A stretch of 64,000 nt of DNA from CAJFUR01 sp904420575 (lineage in GTDB: Bacteria > Actinomycetota > Coriobacteriia > Coriobacteriales > Eggerthellaceae): positions 1,116,001 through 1,180,000 of the forward strand of contig OZ221973.1 of NCBI GenBank assembly GCA_965119745.1. The letters run 5' to 3'. The notes under the pieces were generated by a model. The model was not told the origin of the DNA and searched no databases. It was given only the letters and a program-made list of their open reading frames with translations. A program made the position numbers and the translations under genes. Shown here one piece after another: positions 1 through 8,685 of this stretch (the stretch's first letter is position 1; every line of letters starts with the position of its first letter).

Positions 1-237
1 ACGGTGGGCGTGACGGCCGACCAGGCGTTCTGCGCGAAAAGCGGCTGCCACGAATGGAGCGACGTCGTGAGCGCCACGCAGGATTGGGGCGGCCAGGCGG
101 GCGTAAACCCGCACGCGTCGCATCAGGGGGAGGCCATCGACTGCAGCAACTGCCATGGCGTGCACGAGACGTCGTATATGTACTGCAACGCCTGCCACGA
201 CTATGCGGTGCCCGAAGGATGGGAGGAGCCACGATGA
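1..237 (+). CDS. multiheme cytochrome c, C-terminal end (partial)
   Basis: The reading frame is open from the first base, so this is the 3' end of a gene that starts outside the window. The visible 78 residues hold two classical CxxCH haem sites (CSNCH and CNACH) and an earlier CAKSGCH, which looks like a CX4CH haem site. The spacing fits the small tetrahaem cytochrome c3-type domain that feeds electrons to periplasmic flavoproteins. Its stop overlaps the possible ATG at 234 of the next gene, and an FMN-binding lipoprotein and a Tat flavoprotein follow. I infer an exported electron carrier between the quinone pool and the flavoprotein at 751. The export signal and total haem number cannot be seen. 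Confidence 0.85.
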   Translation, partial: TVGVTADQAFCAKSGCHEWSDVVSATQDWGGQAGVNPHASHQGEAIDCSNCHGVHETSYMYCNACHDYAVPEGWEEPR

Positions 238-263
238 GGGCGAAACAAGGAGGGAAGGCGACC

Positions 264-743
264 ATGGACGTGCGGTTTCAGAAGAAAGGCGCAATGGTGG
301 CGTGCGGTGCGGCGGCGCTTGCGCTGGGACTTTCCGGCTGCAGCGGCGCCGGGTTCGACGGTTCGGGTTCGAAAGAGGCCGCGAGTGCCGAACAGCTGGC
401 GCTGCGCACGGACGACCCCTGGGCCGCCACCGTGCAGGCCGACCCGCAGGCGAAGGCCGCAGAACCGTTGCGCGACGGCGTGTATACCGGCACGGGCAAG
501 GGCATGGACGGCCTGATAACCGTCACGCTGCTGGTCGAGGACAACCACATCACCTGCATCGAGACCACGCAGGAAGGCGAAAGCCAGAGCGTCGGCGGCT
601 ACGAGGCCATCCGCGACGGGGTGTACGCGAACATGATCGACGCGGCGCAGGGCTCGGACATCGACGCGGTGTCGGGCGCCACCATCACGACCGCCGGCAT
701 CCGCCAGGCCGTCGAGGCCGCCCTCGCGCAGGCGCGGGCCTAG
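264..743 (+). CDS. FMN-binding domain lipoprotein
   Basis: A protein of 159 residues with a lipoprotein leader: lysines, a hydrophobic run and a lipobox ending LGLSGC. An FMN_bind domain follows. The C-terminal motif SGATITT is the canonical covalent FMN attachment site, where a flavin transferase (ApbE) links FMN to the threonine. I chose ATG 264 because AAGGAGGG lies nine bases upstream and the leader then begins properly. An ATG at 234 overlapping the cytochrome stop is possible and would add 10 residues. Between a cytochrome c and an FAD flavoprotein, it probably passes electrons from haem to the catalytic flavin. In Shewanella-type reductases such domains are often part of one chain; here they are separate genes. 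Confidence 0.88.
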   Translation: MDVRFQKKGAMVACGAAALALGLSGCSGAGFDGSGSKEAASAEQLALRTDDPWAATVQADPQAKAAEPLRDGVYTGTGKGMDGLITVTLLVEDNHITCIETTQEGESQSVGGYEAIRDGVYANMIDAAQGSDIDAVSGATITTAGIRQAVEAALAQARA

Positions 744-750
744 GGAGGGG

Positions 751-2706
751 ATGAACGTGAAGAAGAACACGCACGGGCAGGGCGACGACGCGGGTCGGTG
801 CGGGATCTCTCCGCTCCGCGCTGCGCGCTCCGGTCGAGATGACAGAGGGCCGGCTGCGCGCTCCGGTCGAGATGGTGACGGCGGGCTCACCCGTCGCTCG
901 TTCTTGACGGGTGCGGCGGCGCTCGTGGGCGGGACGGCACTGGCGGCCGCGGCTCCGGCAGCGGCGTATGCCGTGGAGCCCGGCGTCATCGGCGACTGGG
1001 CGGCCGACGGCTCGAAGGACGTCGCCGTTCCCGACAGCAGCAAGGGCAACGCTTCCGGCGCCGACGGCACGTACCGCGAGCACAACGCGGCCGCGTTCCC
1101 CGCGAACGACTCCACGCCCATTCCGCCGCGCCCCGTGCCGGCGAAGTGGGACTACGAATGCGAGATCTGCGTCGTGGGCGCGGGCGGCGGCGGGCTGAAC
1201 GCCGCGGCGCGCGCGGCCGAGCTGGGCGCGGACGTCATCTGCATCGAGGCCATGGGCCTGCACGGCGGCAACGCACAGTCGGCCGGCATGTGCGCCATTT
1301 TGGGCGGATCGAAGCTGCAGGAGTCGAAGCGCTTCGCCTTCCCCGAATACCCCTTCGACGCGCGCAAGCTCACCGACTGGGCCATGGACGAGTACCACTA
1401 CGCGGCCGACCCGCACCTCATCTACCGCATTGCCGAGTCGGGTGGCCCGTGCATCGACTGGATGGCCGACTGCGGCGTGCAGTGGCGCCTGGGCGAGGTG
1501 CCTGTGTACGTGGCGCCGAAGAACTCCACGCTCGACCATCACGTGCTCAAGATGAAGGACGCCACCGACGCCATGTTCAGCTTCGGCCAGCGCAAGGGCG
1601 TGGACTATCACTTCCAGTGCCCGGCCGAGGCGCTCGTGCAGGACGACGCCGGGCGCGTCGTGGGCGTCGTCGCCCGCGAGGACTTCGAGCGCGAGGTCTA
1701 CATCCATGCCACGAAGGCGGTCATCCTCACGGCCGGCGGCTTCTGCAACAACAAGGCCCTGCTCAAGGAATACATCCCCACGGCGGCCATGGGCTGCGCG
1801 TCCAGCTACCTGGTGGGAGGCGAGACGGGCGAGTGCTTCCGCATGGGGCGCGGCGTGGACGCCGACGTGTCCGGCTTCAACAGCTCGGCCTCGTTCGACG
1901 GCGGCGTGGACTGGGAGGCCGAGGGCGGCCCGTGGGCGCGCTTCCTCTACGACGGCATGACGCAGCTGTCGCGCCAGCCGTGGTTCACCGTCGACCGCTG
2001 CGGCAACCGCCTGCGCTACATGGACAGCCGCGTGAAGAAGGACGGCGCGGACGCCATCTACGCACTCGGCGACCTGGCGACCATCCAGATGACGCCTCCG
2101 GGCCATCGCGGCTACATCATCTTCGACGGCAACTACGAAGACCATCTGGCCGGCTTCGCGCAGGAACACTGCCGCAAGCTCATCACGCCCGACCTGGAGC
2201 AGATCGACAAGGTGCCCGAGCACTACCGCGACTGGCACCACGGCGTGCAGGACGCCATCGACGCCGACGTGCTGAAGAAGCGCGACACGCTGGAAGAGCT
2301 GGAACGCGACCTGGGCTTCGAGGAAGGCGTGCTGGTGGAGGCCGTTCGGAAGTGGAACGAGACGTGCGCGCGCGGCGAGGACGACTTCATGTACCCGATG
2401 CCGCCCGAGTGGCTGCACGAGATCAGCACGCCGCCGTTCTACGGCTGCCGCATCGGCGGCAACCTGTACGGCACGAAGGCCGGCCTGCTCATCAACGACG
2501 AGATGCAGGTCGTCTCGACGAAGGGCACGCCGATTCCCGGCCTGTACGCCGGGTGGCACACGGCTGGCGGCGCGTGCGGCGAGAACAGCTACATCGGCGA
2601 CCCCATCCTCGGCTCGCTTCTGGGCGACGTGAGCCTGGCGTTCTGCGGCGGGTATCTGTGCGGCACGTTCGCCGTGCAGAACGAGATGGAAGGCAAGGTG
2701 GCATGA
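751..2706 (+). CDS. Tat-exported FAD flavoprotein, fumarate reductase/urocanate reductase type
   Basis: A protein of 651 residues with a twin-arginine signal (TRRSFLTGAA) followed by a hydrophobic Ala-rich stretch, then an FAD_binding_2 domain starting at the dinucleotide motif VVGAGGGGLNAAARAAELGA (about residues 148-167). The C-terminal part keeps the flavoprotein pattern ending GENSYIGDPILGSLLGD. The family reduces enoates such as fumarate, urocanate or plant acrylates outside the cell; the substrate cannot be read from sequence. The n-region before the twin arginines is unusually long (about 46 residues) because a genomic repeat sits in it (801-876). GTG 757 has better Shine-Dalgarno spacing than ATG 751 and may be the true start. 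It is expected to take electrons from the cytochrome c and FMN protein upstream. Confidence 0.9.
   Translation: MNVKKNTHGQGDDAGRCGISPLRAARSGRDDRGPAARSGRDGDGGLTRRSFLTGAAALVGGTALAAAAPAAAYAVEPGVIGDWAADGSKDVAVPDSSKGNASGADGTYREHNAAAFPANDSTPIPPRPVPAKWDYECEICVVGAGGGGLNAAARAAELGADVICIEAMGLHGGNAQSAGMCAILGGSKLQESKRFAFPEYPFDARKLTDWAMDEYHYAADPHLIYRIAESGGPCIDWMADCGVQWRLGEVPVYVAPKNSTLDHHVLKMKDATDAMFSFGQRKGVDYHFQCPAEALVQDDAGRVVGVVAREDFEREVYIHATKAVILTAGGFCNNKALLKEYIPTAAMGCASSYLVGGETGECFRMGRGVDADVSGFNSSASFDGGVDWEAEGGPWARFLYDGMTQLSRQPWFTVDRCGNRLRYMDSRVKKDGADAIYALGDLATIQMTPPGHRGYIIFDGNYEDHLAGFAQEHCRKLITPDLEQIDKVPEHYRDWHHGVQDAIDADVLKKRDTLEELERDLGFEEGVLVEAVRKWNETCARGEDDFMYPMPPEWLHEISTPPFYGCRIGGNLYGTKAGLLINDEMQVVSTKGTPIPGLYAGWHTAGGACGENSYIGDPILGSLLGDVSLAFCGGYLCGTFAVQNEMEGKVA
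801..876 (+). repeat. dispersed-type repeat inserted in the Tat leader coding sequence
   Basis: The stretch reads like the widespread bacterial repeat whose other strand starts GTCATCTCGACCGGAG and ends at GAGATC. A full version covers about 801-846. A partial second copy follows: 21 bp at 821-841 recur exactly at 854-874 (period 33). It encodes the paired peptides AARSGRD and AARSGRD in the n-region of the flavoprotein. The resemblance is from memory of such repeats; the direct repeat itself is visible. Confidence 0.7.
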
Positions 2707-3446
2707 TGGAGGCGCAGATGAAGGACGTGCGGCGCTCGTTCCTGACGCTGTTCGGCGTGGCCCTGGTCGTGGCCTTGGTGGGACGCGTGGGGCTGGCCGT
2801 CATGGACCTGGCGGGCGTACTCACCTACGACTACATTGCGGCGTCCACGGGCACGCTGCTGAACCAGGTGTGCTCGGCGCTCACCGGGCCGGCGCTGGTG
2901 GCGTTCATGGCGCTTGGCGGCATGGTGTGCGCGCTTGCCGTGGCGGCGCCTATGCTCTACGGCTACTGGTTCCAGCGCGGCGCGCGCAAGCTCGGCGGCT
3001 TCGGGCCGGCGCTCGCGGCGGGCGGGGCCGTGACCGTGGCGGGCCTGGTGTGCGCCCTGGTGTTCGCAAGCGGCATCATGTCGGCCGTGCAGCTGGCCTC
3101 CATGAAGACGAAACTCGTCTTGGACGGCGGCATGGCGCTCATGGGTGTGACGTTTTTGGCCGCCATCGTGACGCTCAACGCGGCCGCGTGCGCCGTCATG
3201 GCGATGTGCGCGGCGCGCGCCGAACGCGGCCGCGGCAGCCTGGTGGCGAACGTGCTGGTGGCGGCTGCCGTGTGCGGCTTGGTGGTCATGGCGTTCGCCG
3301 TGCCTACCTTCGCCACCATCAACGTGGCGCACCTGGACGGCCTGGTGTGCGCCGGGTGGTTGGTTCTCGACACGGTCGCGAACCTGGTGCTGCTGGGCGT
3401 GGCCGTGCGGCTGGCGCGGCCAGCGGGCGCGCAGGAAGCGGAATAG
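2703..3446 (+). CDS. polytopic membrane protein of the reductase operon
   Basis: I do not recognise a named family. The ATG overlaps the stop of the flavoprotein gene (ATGATG), so the two are translationally coupled. The 247 residues form about six hydrophobic segments joined by short loops, with a basic N-terminus (MKDVRRS) and a basic loop (QRGARKLGG) near residue 95. There are no haem motifs or clear cofactor ligands. Position suggests a membrane partner of the split flavocytochrome system, perhaps a quinone-interacting anchor or an assembly factor. That role is inference from context only. Confidence 0.75.
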   Translation: MMEAQMKDVRRSFLTLFGVALVVALVGRVGLAVMDLAGVLTYDYIAASTGTLLNQVCSALTGPALVAFMALGGMVCALAVAAPMLYGYWFQRGARKLGGFGPALAAGGAVTVAGLVCALVFASGIMSAVQLASMKTKLVLDGGMALMGVTFLAAIVTLNAAACAVMAMCAARAERGRGSLVANVLVAAAVCGLVVMAFAVPTFATINVAHLDGLVCAGWLVLDTVANLVLLGVAVRLARPAGAQEAE

Positions 3447-3651
3447 GCAGAGTCGGAGGAAGGCGGGCGGCGCGCCGGGCAGGCAGCGCCGCCCGAAAGC
3501 TGGGCGCGACCGCTTGTGGCAACAGGTGGCGCGGCTCGAGAAAGCGGGGCGGCGGCGGTGGAACCACAGGCCGCCGCCCGAGAAAGCGGGCAGGGCCGCG
3601 TGCGGCGGCAGGCGGCGCCGCCCGGGGAAACAGAGAGAAAGAAGGTAGGAG
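3447..3651. other. GC-rich spacer with degenerate direct repeats
   Basis: A 205-bp spacer between two membrane-protein genes. It is built from degenerate units of a CAGGCgGCgCCGCCCGaGAAAGC type, with clear copies near 3480, 3567 and 3610. It ends in a purine-rich stretch carrying the Shine-Dalgarno AGGTAGGAG directly before the next ATG. No gene is supported in it. Confidence 0.5.
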
Positions 3652-4695
3652 ATGTTGTTCCAAGTCTACGGGGAAAACGCCCTGTACCAGTGGATAGGCT
3701 GGGCCGTCGTGTTCGTCGGGCTCATCCTTATCAACGAGATCGCGCGGCGCACGAAGGTGGGCGGCGTGTGCTGCTTCATCGTGCTGCCCATCGTGCTGAC
3801 CGTGTACTTCGTAGCCATTTCGGTGGGAGCCGGCATGGGCGCGGAGTGGGCGGTCACCAACCCCACGCACGTGCACATGAACAGCTGGTTCCACTACGCG
3901 AAGCTCTATGCGGCCACCATCGGCTGCATCGGCTTCATGGCGCTGAAGTACAAATGGGGCAAGCTGGGCAAGGCCGAATGGTTCAAGTGCTTCCCGTTCG
4001 TCATCGTGGCCATCAACATCCTCATCGCCGTGGTGAGCGACTTCGAGAGCGCCATCCGCGCCTGGGGCACCACCTGGGTGTCTTCCGAGGGCGTCACGCT
4101 CTACGGCGGCTGGCACAACGTGTTCAACGGCCTGGCCGGCATCATCAACATCGCGTGCATGACGGGCTGGTTCGGCATCTACGTGTCCAAGAAGAAGCAG
4201 GACATGCTGTGGCCCGACATGACCTGGGTGTTCATCATTGCCTACGACCTGTGGAACTTCTGCTACACCTACAACTGCCTGCCGACGCACTCCTGGTACT
4301 GCGGCCTGGCGCTGCTGCTTGCTCCCACCGTGGCGGCCATGATCTGGAACAAGGGCGGCTGGATCCAGAACCGCGCGTTCACGCTGGCCATCTGGTGCAT
4401 GTTTGCGCAGGTGTTCCCCATGTTCCAGGACTACAGCGTGTTCAGCACCCAGTCGGTGAACAACCCGAACGTGAACCTGACCGTGTCGGTGATCGCGCTG
4501 GTGGCGAACGTGGCGGCCTTCGCCTACATCCTGTACCGCGCGCGCAAGCTCAAGGTGAACCCGTACCTGCACGAGGTGTTCGTGGGAACGCGCGACTACG
4601 ACCGCGCCATGGCCCGTCGCGAGGACGCTCCCGAACTGCCGAGCGACCCCACGCCGAAGTCTCCCCTGGAAGACGGCGCCCCGCAAACCGCGTAA
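3652..4695 (+). CDS. DUF5692-like polytopic membrane protein
   Basis: A protein of 347 residues with about nine hydrophobic segments and many aromatic residues (WNFCYTYNCLPTHSWYCG near the centre). The C-terminal tail of about 45 residues is hydrophilic and Pro-rich. The look and length fit a family I know as DUF5692, common in Eggerthellaceae; this assignment is from memory and unchecked. The ATG at 3652 directly follows AGGTAGGAG. As the last gene of the flavoprotein operon and followed by a hairpin terminator, it may anchor or serve the reductase, but no function is established. Confidence 0.8.
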   Translation: MLFQVYGENALYQWIGWAVVFVGLILINEIARRTKVGGVCCFIVLPIVLTVYFVAISVGAGMGAEWAVTNPTHVHMNSWFHYAKLYAATIGCIGFMALKYKWGKLGKAEWFKCFPFVIVAINILIAVVSDFESAIRAWGTTWVSSEGVTLYGGWHNVFNGLAGIINIACMTGWFGIYVSKKKQDMLWPDMTWVFIIAYDLWNFCYTYNCLPTHSWYCGLALLLAPTVAAMIWNKGGWIQNRAFTLAIWCMFAQVFPMFQDYSVFSTQSVNNPNVNLTVSVIALVANVAAFAYILYRARKLKVNPYLHEVFVGTRDYDRAMARREDAPELPSDPTPKSPLEDGAPQTA

Positions 4696-4756
4696 CGGGA
4701 GTCCCATGGCGGGACCGTGCTTGAAGTCTCGCAAAGCGCATTGACGGTCAGCAAGA

Positions 4757-4790
4757 CGAATGCCGGCGGCTTAGTGGTCGCCGGCATTCG
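4757..4790 (+). terminator. terminator-like hairpin
   Basis: A perfect 12-bp stem (4757-4768 with 4779-4790) around a 10-nt loop, 60 bases after the last gene of the operon. A T-run appears only about 30 bases later (CTTTTTGG near 4815), so termination may be imperfect or factor-assisted. Confidence 0.6.
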
Positions 4791-5319
4791 CTCATGCATG
4801 GCAGGCAATAGGACTTTTTGGCGCCCCAATGCCGTTGGACGGGGCACGCTGCGGTCCGCGCTGCGCTGTGGAACTGCTCAAAACGCTTTTTCTTGTCGAT
4901 TCCCGTCACGATGGATCAACAGTTTTCTTTGTTGATCTGGGCGTATAGGTCGCTGAATGAGGCTCAGTATGTGCCGTGATCTGCAAAATATCAATTGGAT
5001 TTGGCTGACATTAATTGCAAAAATGTTTGCGCTGCTGAACAATTTGCAATGACTAGGGTGAGATCAACTCTCTTGTCAATTCCTTCTAATTCCAATTCGC
5101 TATTGAATCCAGCAAATGGTTCTTATTTTGCATTTGGCCTTGCGACCCAAAAGGATCGGTGCCTTTGCGCCCAGCAAGCGGCATGTGGAACTCGCGGCAA
5201 TGGGCGGTCGTGCGGTGACAGGGACGTGCGATTGTGGGACAATACGTCGTGAAACAGACGGAGTTCGCGCGAGGGCGGCAGAAGGGCGCGCGGACCAACA
5301 GCATGCGAGGTATCTCCCC
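4791..5319. other. gene-free interval with a low-GC core
   Basis: No convincing gene lies here; short open frames lack ribosome-binding sites and recognisable content. From about 4911 to 5165 the base composition drops far below that of the neighbours. Inside is an 8-bp inverted repeat (4914-4921 with 4930-4937) around a T-rich loop. The segment leads into the RecJ-fusion gene, so promoter elements may be in it, but none is clear. Confidence 0.5.
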
Positions 5320-8300
5320 ATGTCAGCGCAGTTCAACATCCGCGCGGCCGATCCGGCTTCGGTCTCTTTGCTCGAAAGCGAGCTGGGGCTTCCGCGCTTC
5401 ATCGCCGCGACGCTCGTCGCGCGCGGCATCCGCACGCCCCACGACGCGCGCGAATTCCTCAACCCCTCGCTGGAACGCGACTGGCTGGACCCCTACACCA
5501 TTCCCGGCCTGCCCGAGGTGGCCGACGCGTTGGAAGAGGCCATGCGCGCCGGCAAGCACATCGTGGTGTTCGGCGACTTCGACCTGGACGGCATATCGGC
5601 CACCACGGTGCTCACGCGGGGCCTGCGCACGCTGGGCGCCCATGCCACGCCGTTCATCCCGCTGCGCTTCGAAGAAGGCTACGGCCTGACCGAGGCCGCG
5701 TTCGAGCGCATGCGGGCGCTGAATCCGGAATTCATCGTGACCGTGGACTGCGGCATCGCCTGCAAGGTGGAGGCCGCGGCCATCGTGGAGGCCGGCGTGG
5801 GCCTGGCCATCACCGACCATCACGAACCGATCGACCTGGTGCCGGAAGGCGTCCCCGTGGCCGACCCGAAGATGGACGACGCGTGCGAAAGCTCCATCCT
5901 TGCCGGCGTGGGCGTGGCGCTCAAGCTGGTGCAGGTGCTGGGCGGGCGCTTCGGCCATCCGCACCTGTGGCGCACGTTCACCGACCTGGCCACGCTGGGC
6001 ACGGTGGCCGACCTCATGCCCATGCGCGGGGAGAACCGCGCGCTGGTGGCCGACGGCATCCTGCGCATGAACACCTCGCCGCGGCCCTGCATCGCGGCGC
6101 TCATCGGCACGTCGGGCGCGGCCGGCAAGCCGCTTTCCGCATCCAACCTCAGCTTCTCGCTCATTCCCCGCCTCAACGCCGCCGGCCGCATGGGCGACGC
6201 ACAGCTGGCGCTCGACCTGCTCATGAGCGACAAGTACAGCGACGCGTGCGATCTGGCCGAACGGCTGGAGGCCGTGAACGACCAGCGCCGCGCCATCGAG
6301 GCCGAGCTGTCCGAGATCGCCAAGGCCCAGGCCGCCGAGATCTACCACGGGCAGCGCGCACTGGTGGTGTCGGGCGAAAGCTGGCACGAAGGCGTGAAGG
6401 GCATCGTGGCAAGCCGCCTGGTGAACACGTACGGCGTGCCGGCCCTGCTGTTCGCCATCGAGGGCGACGAGGCGCGCGGGTCGGGGCGAAGCGTGGGGCA
6501 GATCAACCTCTTCAAGGCCATCGAGTCCGTGGCCGACCTGACCACGCGGTTCGGCGGCCATGACGCCGCCGTGGGCGTCACCCTGCCCGCAAAGAACCTG
6601 CCGGCGTTCACCGAGCGTCTGTGCGCCTACATGGACGCCCTGCCCGAAGACGCCTTCCACCCGCTCATCGAGATCGACACGTGCGTCGACCTCGACGAGC
6701 TCACGCTGGAAAACGTGGAGAAGCTGGACGCGCTGGCACCGTTCGGGCAGGAAAACGCCGTGCCCTGCTTCCTGGCACGCGACGTGACGCTGGCGAACTG
6801 CCGTGCCGTGGGCGCGGAGAAGAACCACTTCTCGTGCATGCTTTCCAACGGCCGCAACAGCGTGGCCGGCATCATGTTCCACTGCACCGACATCGAGGCG
6901 CTCATGCACACCGACAGTGTGGTCAGCGCAGCGTTCGAGGTGCAGATAGACGAATGGCGCGGCCGGCGCAGCGTGAAGGCCATGCTGCGCACCTTGGCGC
7001 CCGCCCGCGCGTGCGGCGCGCTGGAAGCCTGCCTCAACCCCGAAAACCTCAGCTTCGTGGCCGACCTGTACGCCACCAGCGACGCCGACCTGTGCGCCGA
7101 CAGCCCCAAGAGCCCCGAGGACATCGACGCCTACGAGGCGCAGCGCGAGAAGAACCGCGCCCGGTGGGAGGCCAAGGCCCAGGCGAACCCCGCTGATTTG
7201 GAGACGGCCGTCGTGCGCGCCATCATCGGCAACGGGACGCTGCACGCCTCGCAGCGCGCCGTGCTCGACCGCCTGGCGGCCGACCGCTCGGTGCTTGCCG
7301 TCATGGCCACGGGTCGCGGCAAGTCGCTCACGTTCCAGGTGCACGCCGCCTGCCGCGCCCTGCTGGCGCACGAGGCGAGCCTGTTCGTCTACCCGCTGCG
7401 GGCGCTCATCGCCGACCAGGCGTTCCACATCAACGAGGCGCTGGCGCCGTTCGGCATCGTCACGGAGGTGCTCACCGGCGAAAGCACGCCCGAAGAGCGC
7501 CGGCAGGTGTTCGAAGGCCTGGCCGAAGGCGCGGTGGACATCGTGCTCACCACGCCGGAGTTTCTGGGCTACCATGCCGACGAGTTCGCCCGAAGCGGGC
7601 GCGTCGAGTTCGTGGTGGTGGACGAGGCGCACCACGTGGGACTGGCGAAGGCCGGCCAGCGCGTGGCGTACGCCCAGATAGGGCAAGCCATCCGCAAGCT
7701 CGGGAACCCCACGGTGCTGGCGCTCACGGCCACGGCACCCGCGCAGGTGGTGGAGGACATCCATGCCGTGCTGCCGGTGGACGACCGCGTGATCGACGAG
7801 ACGGCGCGCGACAACCTGTTCGTGGACGACCAGCGCAACCTGAAGAACCGCGACGACTACCTGGCCAACCTGGTGGCAAGCGGCGAAAAGACCGTCGTGT
7901 ACGTGAACTCACGCGAGCAGTCGGTCACGGTGGCGCGCGCCCTGCGCAAGCGCGTGCCGCAGCTGGCGCCGCTCATCGGCTTCTACAACGCCGGGCTTAC
8001 GCGTTCGGAGCGCAAGCGCATCGAAGAGCTGTTCCGCACCGACGCGCTTTCGGTGCTGGTGGCCACGTCCGCCTTCGGCGAAGGCGTGGACATTCCCAAC
8101 ATCCGTCACGTGGTGCTGTACCACCTGCCGTTCAACGAGGTGGAGTTCAACCAGATGAGCGGCCGCGCCGGCCGCGACGGCAAGGCGGCCACCGTGCATC
8201 TGCTGTTCGGCCGCGCCGACGCCGGCATCAACGAGCGCATCCTGCACGATTCCACGCCCGACCACGACGTGCTGGCCCAGGTGTACCGCCGGCTGCGCGC

Positions 8301-8685
8301 CGTCCAGCGCATGAGCGGCTCGCCGTTCTTCACGCTGGGCAACGCGGAGTTGGCCGCGCTGGCGAGTTCGCGGGCATGTCAGGTCAGCCCCACGTCGGTG
8401 GCCTGCGGCGTGGCGGTGTTTCGCGAACTGGGACTCATCGAGACGCACGTGGCGTACGCCTCCGGAGAGGTCACCCGCTCCATCCATGTCAACGACACGG
8501 AATCGAAGGTGGAACTGACCGACAGCGTGCGGTATCGTGAAGGATTGGGCGAACGGGACATCTTCGACGCGTTCAAGGACTGGGCCATGCACTGCGACCG
8601 GGCCAGCCTGCACGTGCGCGTGTCGCGCCCCATCGTGCCCGGAGAGGGCGAAGACGCCACGAACAGGGAAGGAGGTCGCCCATGA
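5320..8685 (+). CDS. recJ: RecJ exonuclease fused to a RecQ-like helicase
   Basis: A protein of 1121 residues, about twice the usual RecJ length. The first ~570 residues are RecJ: FGDFDLDGIS (residue ~84), VTVDCGI, the DHH motif ITDHHEP (~165), LNAAGRMGD and the DHHA1-type motif FGGHDAAVG. RecJ degrades single-stranded DNA 5' to 3' in recombination and mismatch repair. From ~630 comes a superfamily 2 helicase of RecQ type: Walker A ATGRGKS (~661), DEAHH (~767), ALTATAPA, and the motif VI block NQMSGRAGRDGK. ATG 5320 is chosen because the RecJ fold begins there; an in-frame ATG at 5116 would add 68 residues coded by low-GC spacer. The stop overlaps the next ATG. The chain presumably unwinds and digests DNA in one enzyme. 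Confidence 0.92.
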   Translation: MSAQFNIRAADPASVSLLESELGLPRFIAATLVARGIRTPHDAREFLNPSLERDWLDPYTIPGLPEVADALEEAMRAGKHIVVFGDFDLDGISATTVLTRGLRTLGAHATPFIPLRFEEGYGLTEAAFERMRALNPEFIVTVDCGIACKVEAAAIVEAGVGLAITDHHEPIDLVPEGVPVADPKMDDACESSILAGVGVALKLVQVLGGRFGHPHLWRTFTDLATLGTVADLMPMRGENRALVADGILRMNTSPRPCIAALIGTSGAAGKPLSASNLSFSLIPRLNAAGRMGDAQLALDLLMSDKYSDACDLAERLEAVNDQRRAIEAELSEIAKAQAAEIYHGQRALVVSGESWHEGVKGIVASRLVNTYGVPALLFAIEGDEARGSGRSVGQINLFKAIESVADLTTRFGGHDAAVGVTLPAKNLPAFTERLCAYMDALPEDAFHPLIEIDTCVDLDELTLENVEKLDALAPFGQENAVPCFLARDVTLANCRAVGAEKNHFSCMLSNGRNSVAGIMFHCTDIEALMHTDSVVSAAFEVQIDEWRGRRSVKAMLRTLAPARACGALEACLNPENLSFVADLYATSDADLCADSPKSPEDIDAYEAQREKNRARWEAKAQANPADLETAVVRAIIGNGTLHASQRAVLDRLAADRSVLAVMATGRGKSLTFQVHAACRALLAHEASLFVYPLRALIADQAFHINEALAPFGIVTEVLTGESTPEERRQVFEGLAEGAVDIVLTTPEFLGYHADEFARSGRVEFVVVDEAHHVGLAKAGQRVAYAQIGQAIRKLGNPTVLALTATAPAQVVEDIHAVLPVDDRVIDETARDNLFVDDQRNLKNRDDYLANLVASGEKTVVYVNSREQSVTVARALRKRVPQLAPLIGFYNAGLTRSERKRIEELFRTDALSVLVATSAFGEGVDIPNIRHVVLYHLPFNEVEFNQMSGRAGRDGKAATVHLLFGRADAGINERILHDSTPDHDVLAQVYRRLRAVQRMSGSPFFTLGNAELAALASSRACQVSPTSVACGVAVFRELGLIETHVAYASGEVTRSIHVNDTESKVELTDSVRYREGLGERDIFDAFKDWAMHCDRASLHVRVSRPIVPGEGEDATNREGGRP

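Noticed and set aside
4995..5252. Possible small gene of 85 codons in the low-GC island
   Set aside because: No ribosome site, no recognisable fold, and it runs into the region before the RecJ start.
5323..7764. An 813-codon open frame on the minus strand across the RecJ fusion gene
   Set aside because: It is rich in His, Arg, Ala and Gly, with no family motif, and is the expected antisense shadow of a GC-rich gene whose plus-strand motifs are certain. The same applies to other long antisense frames in the window.
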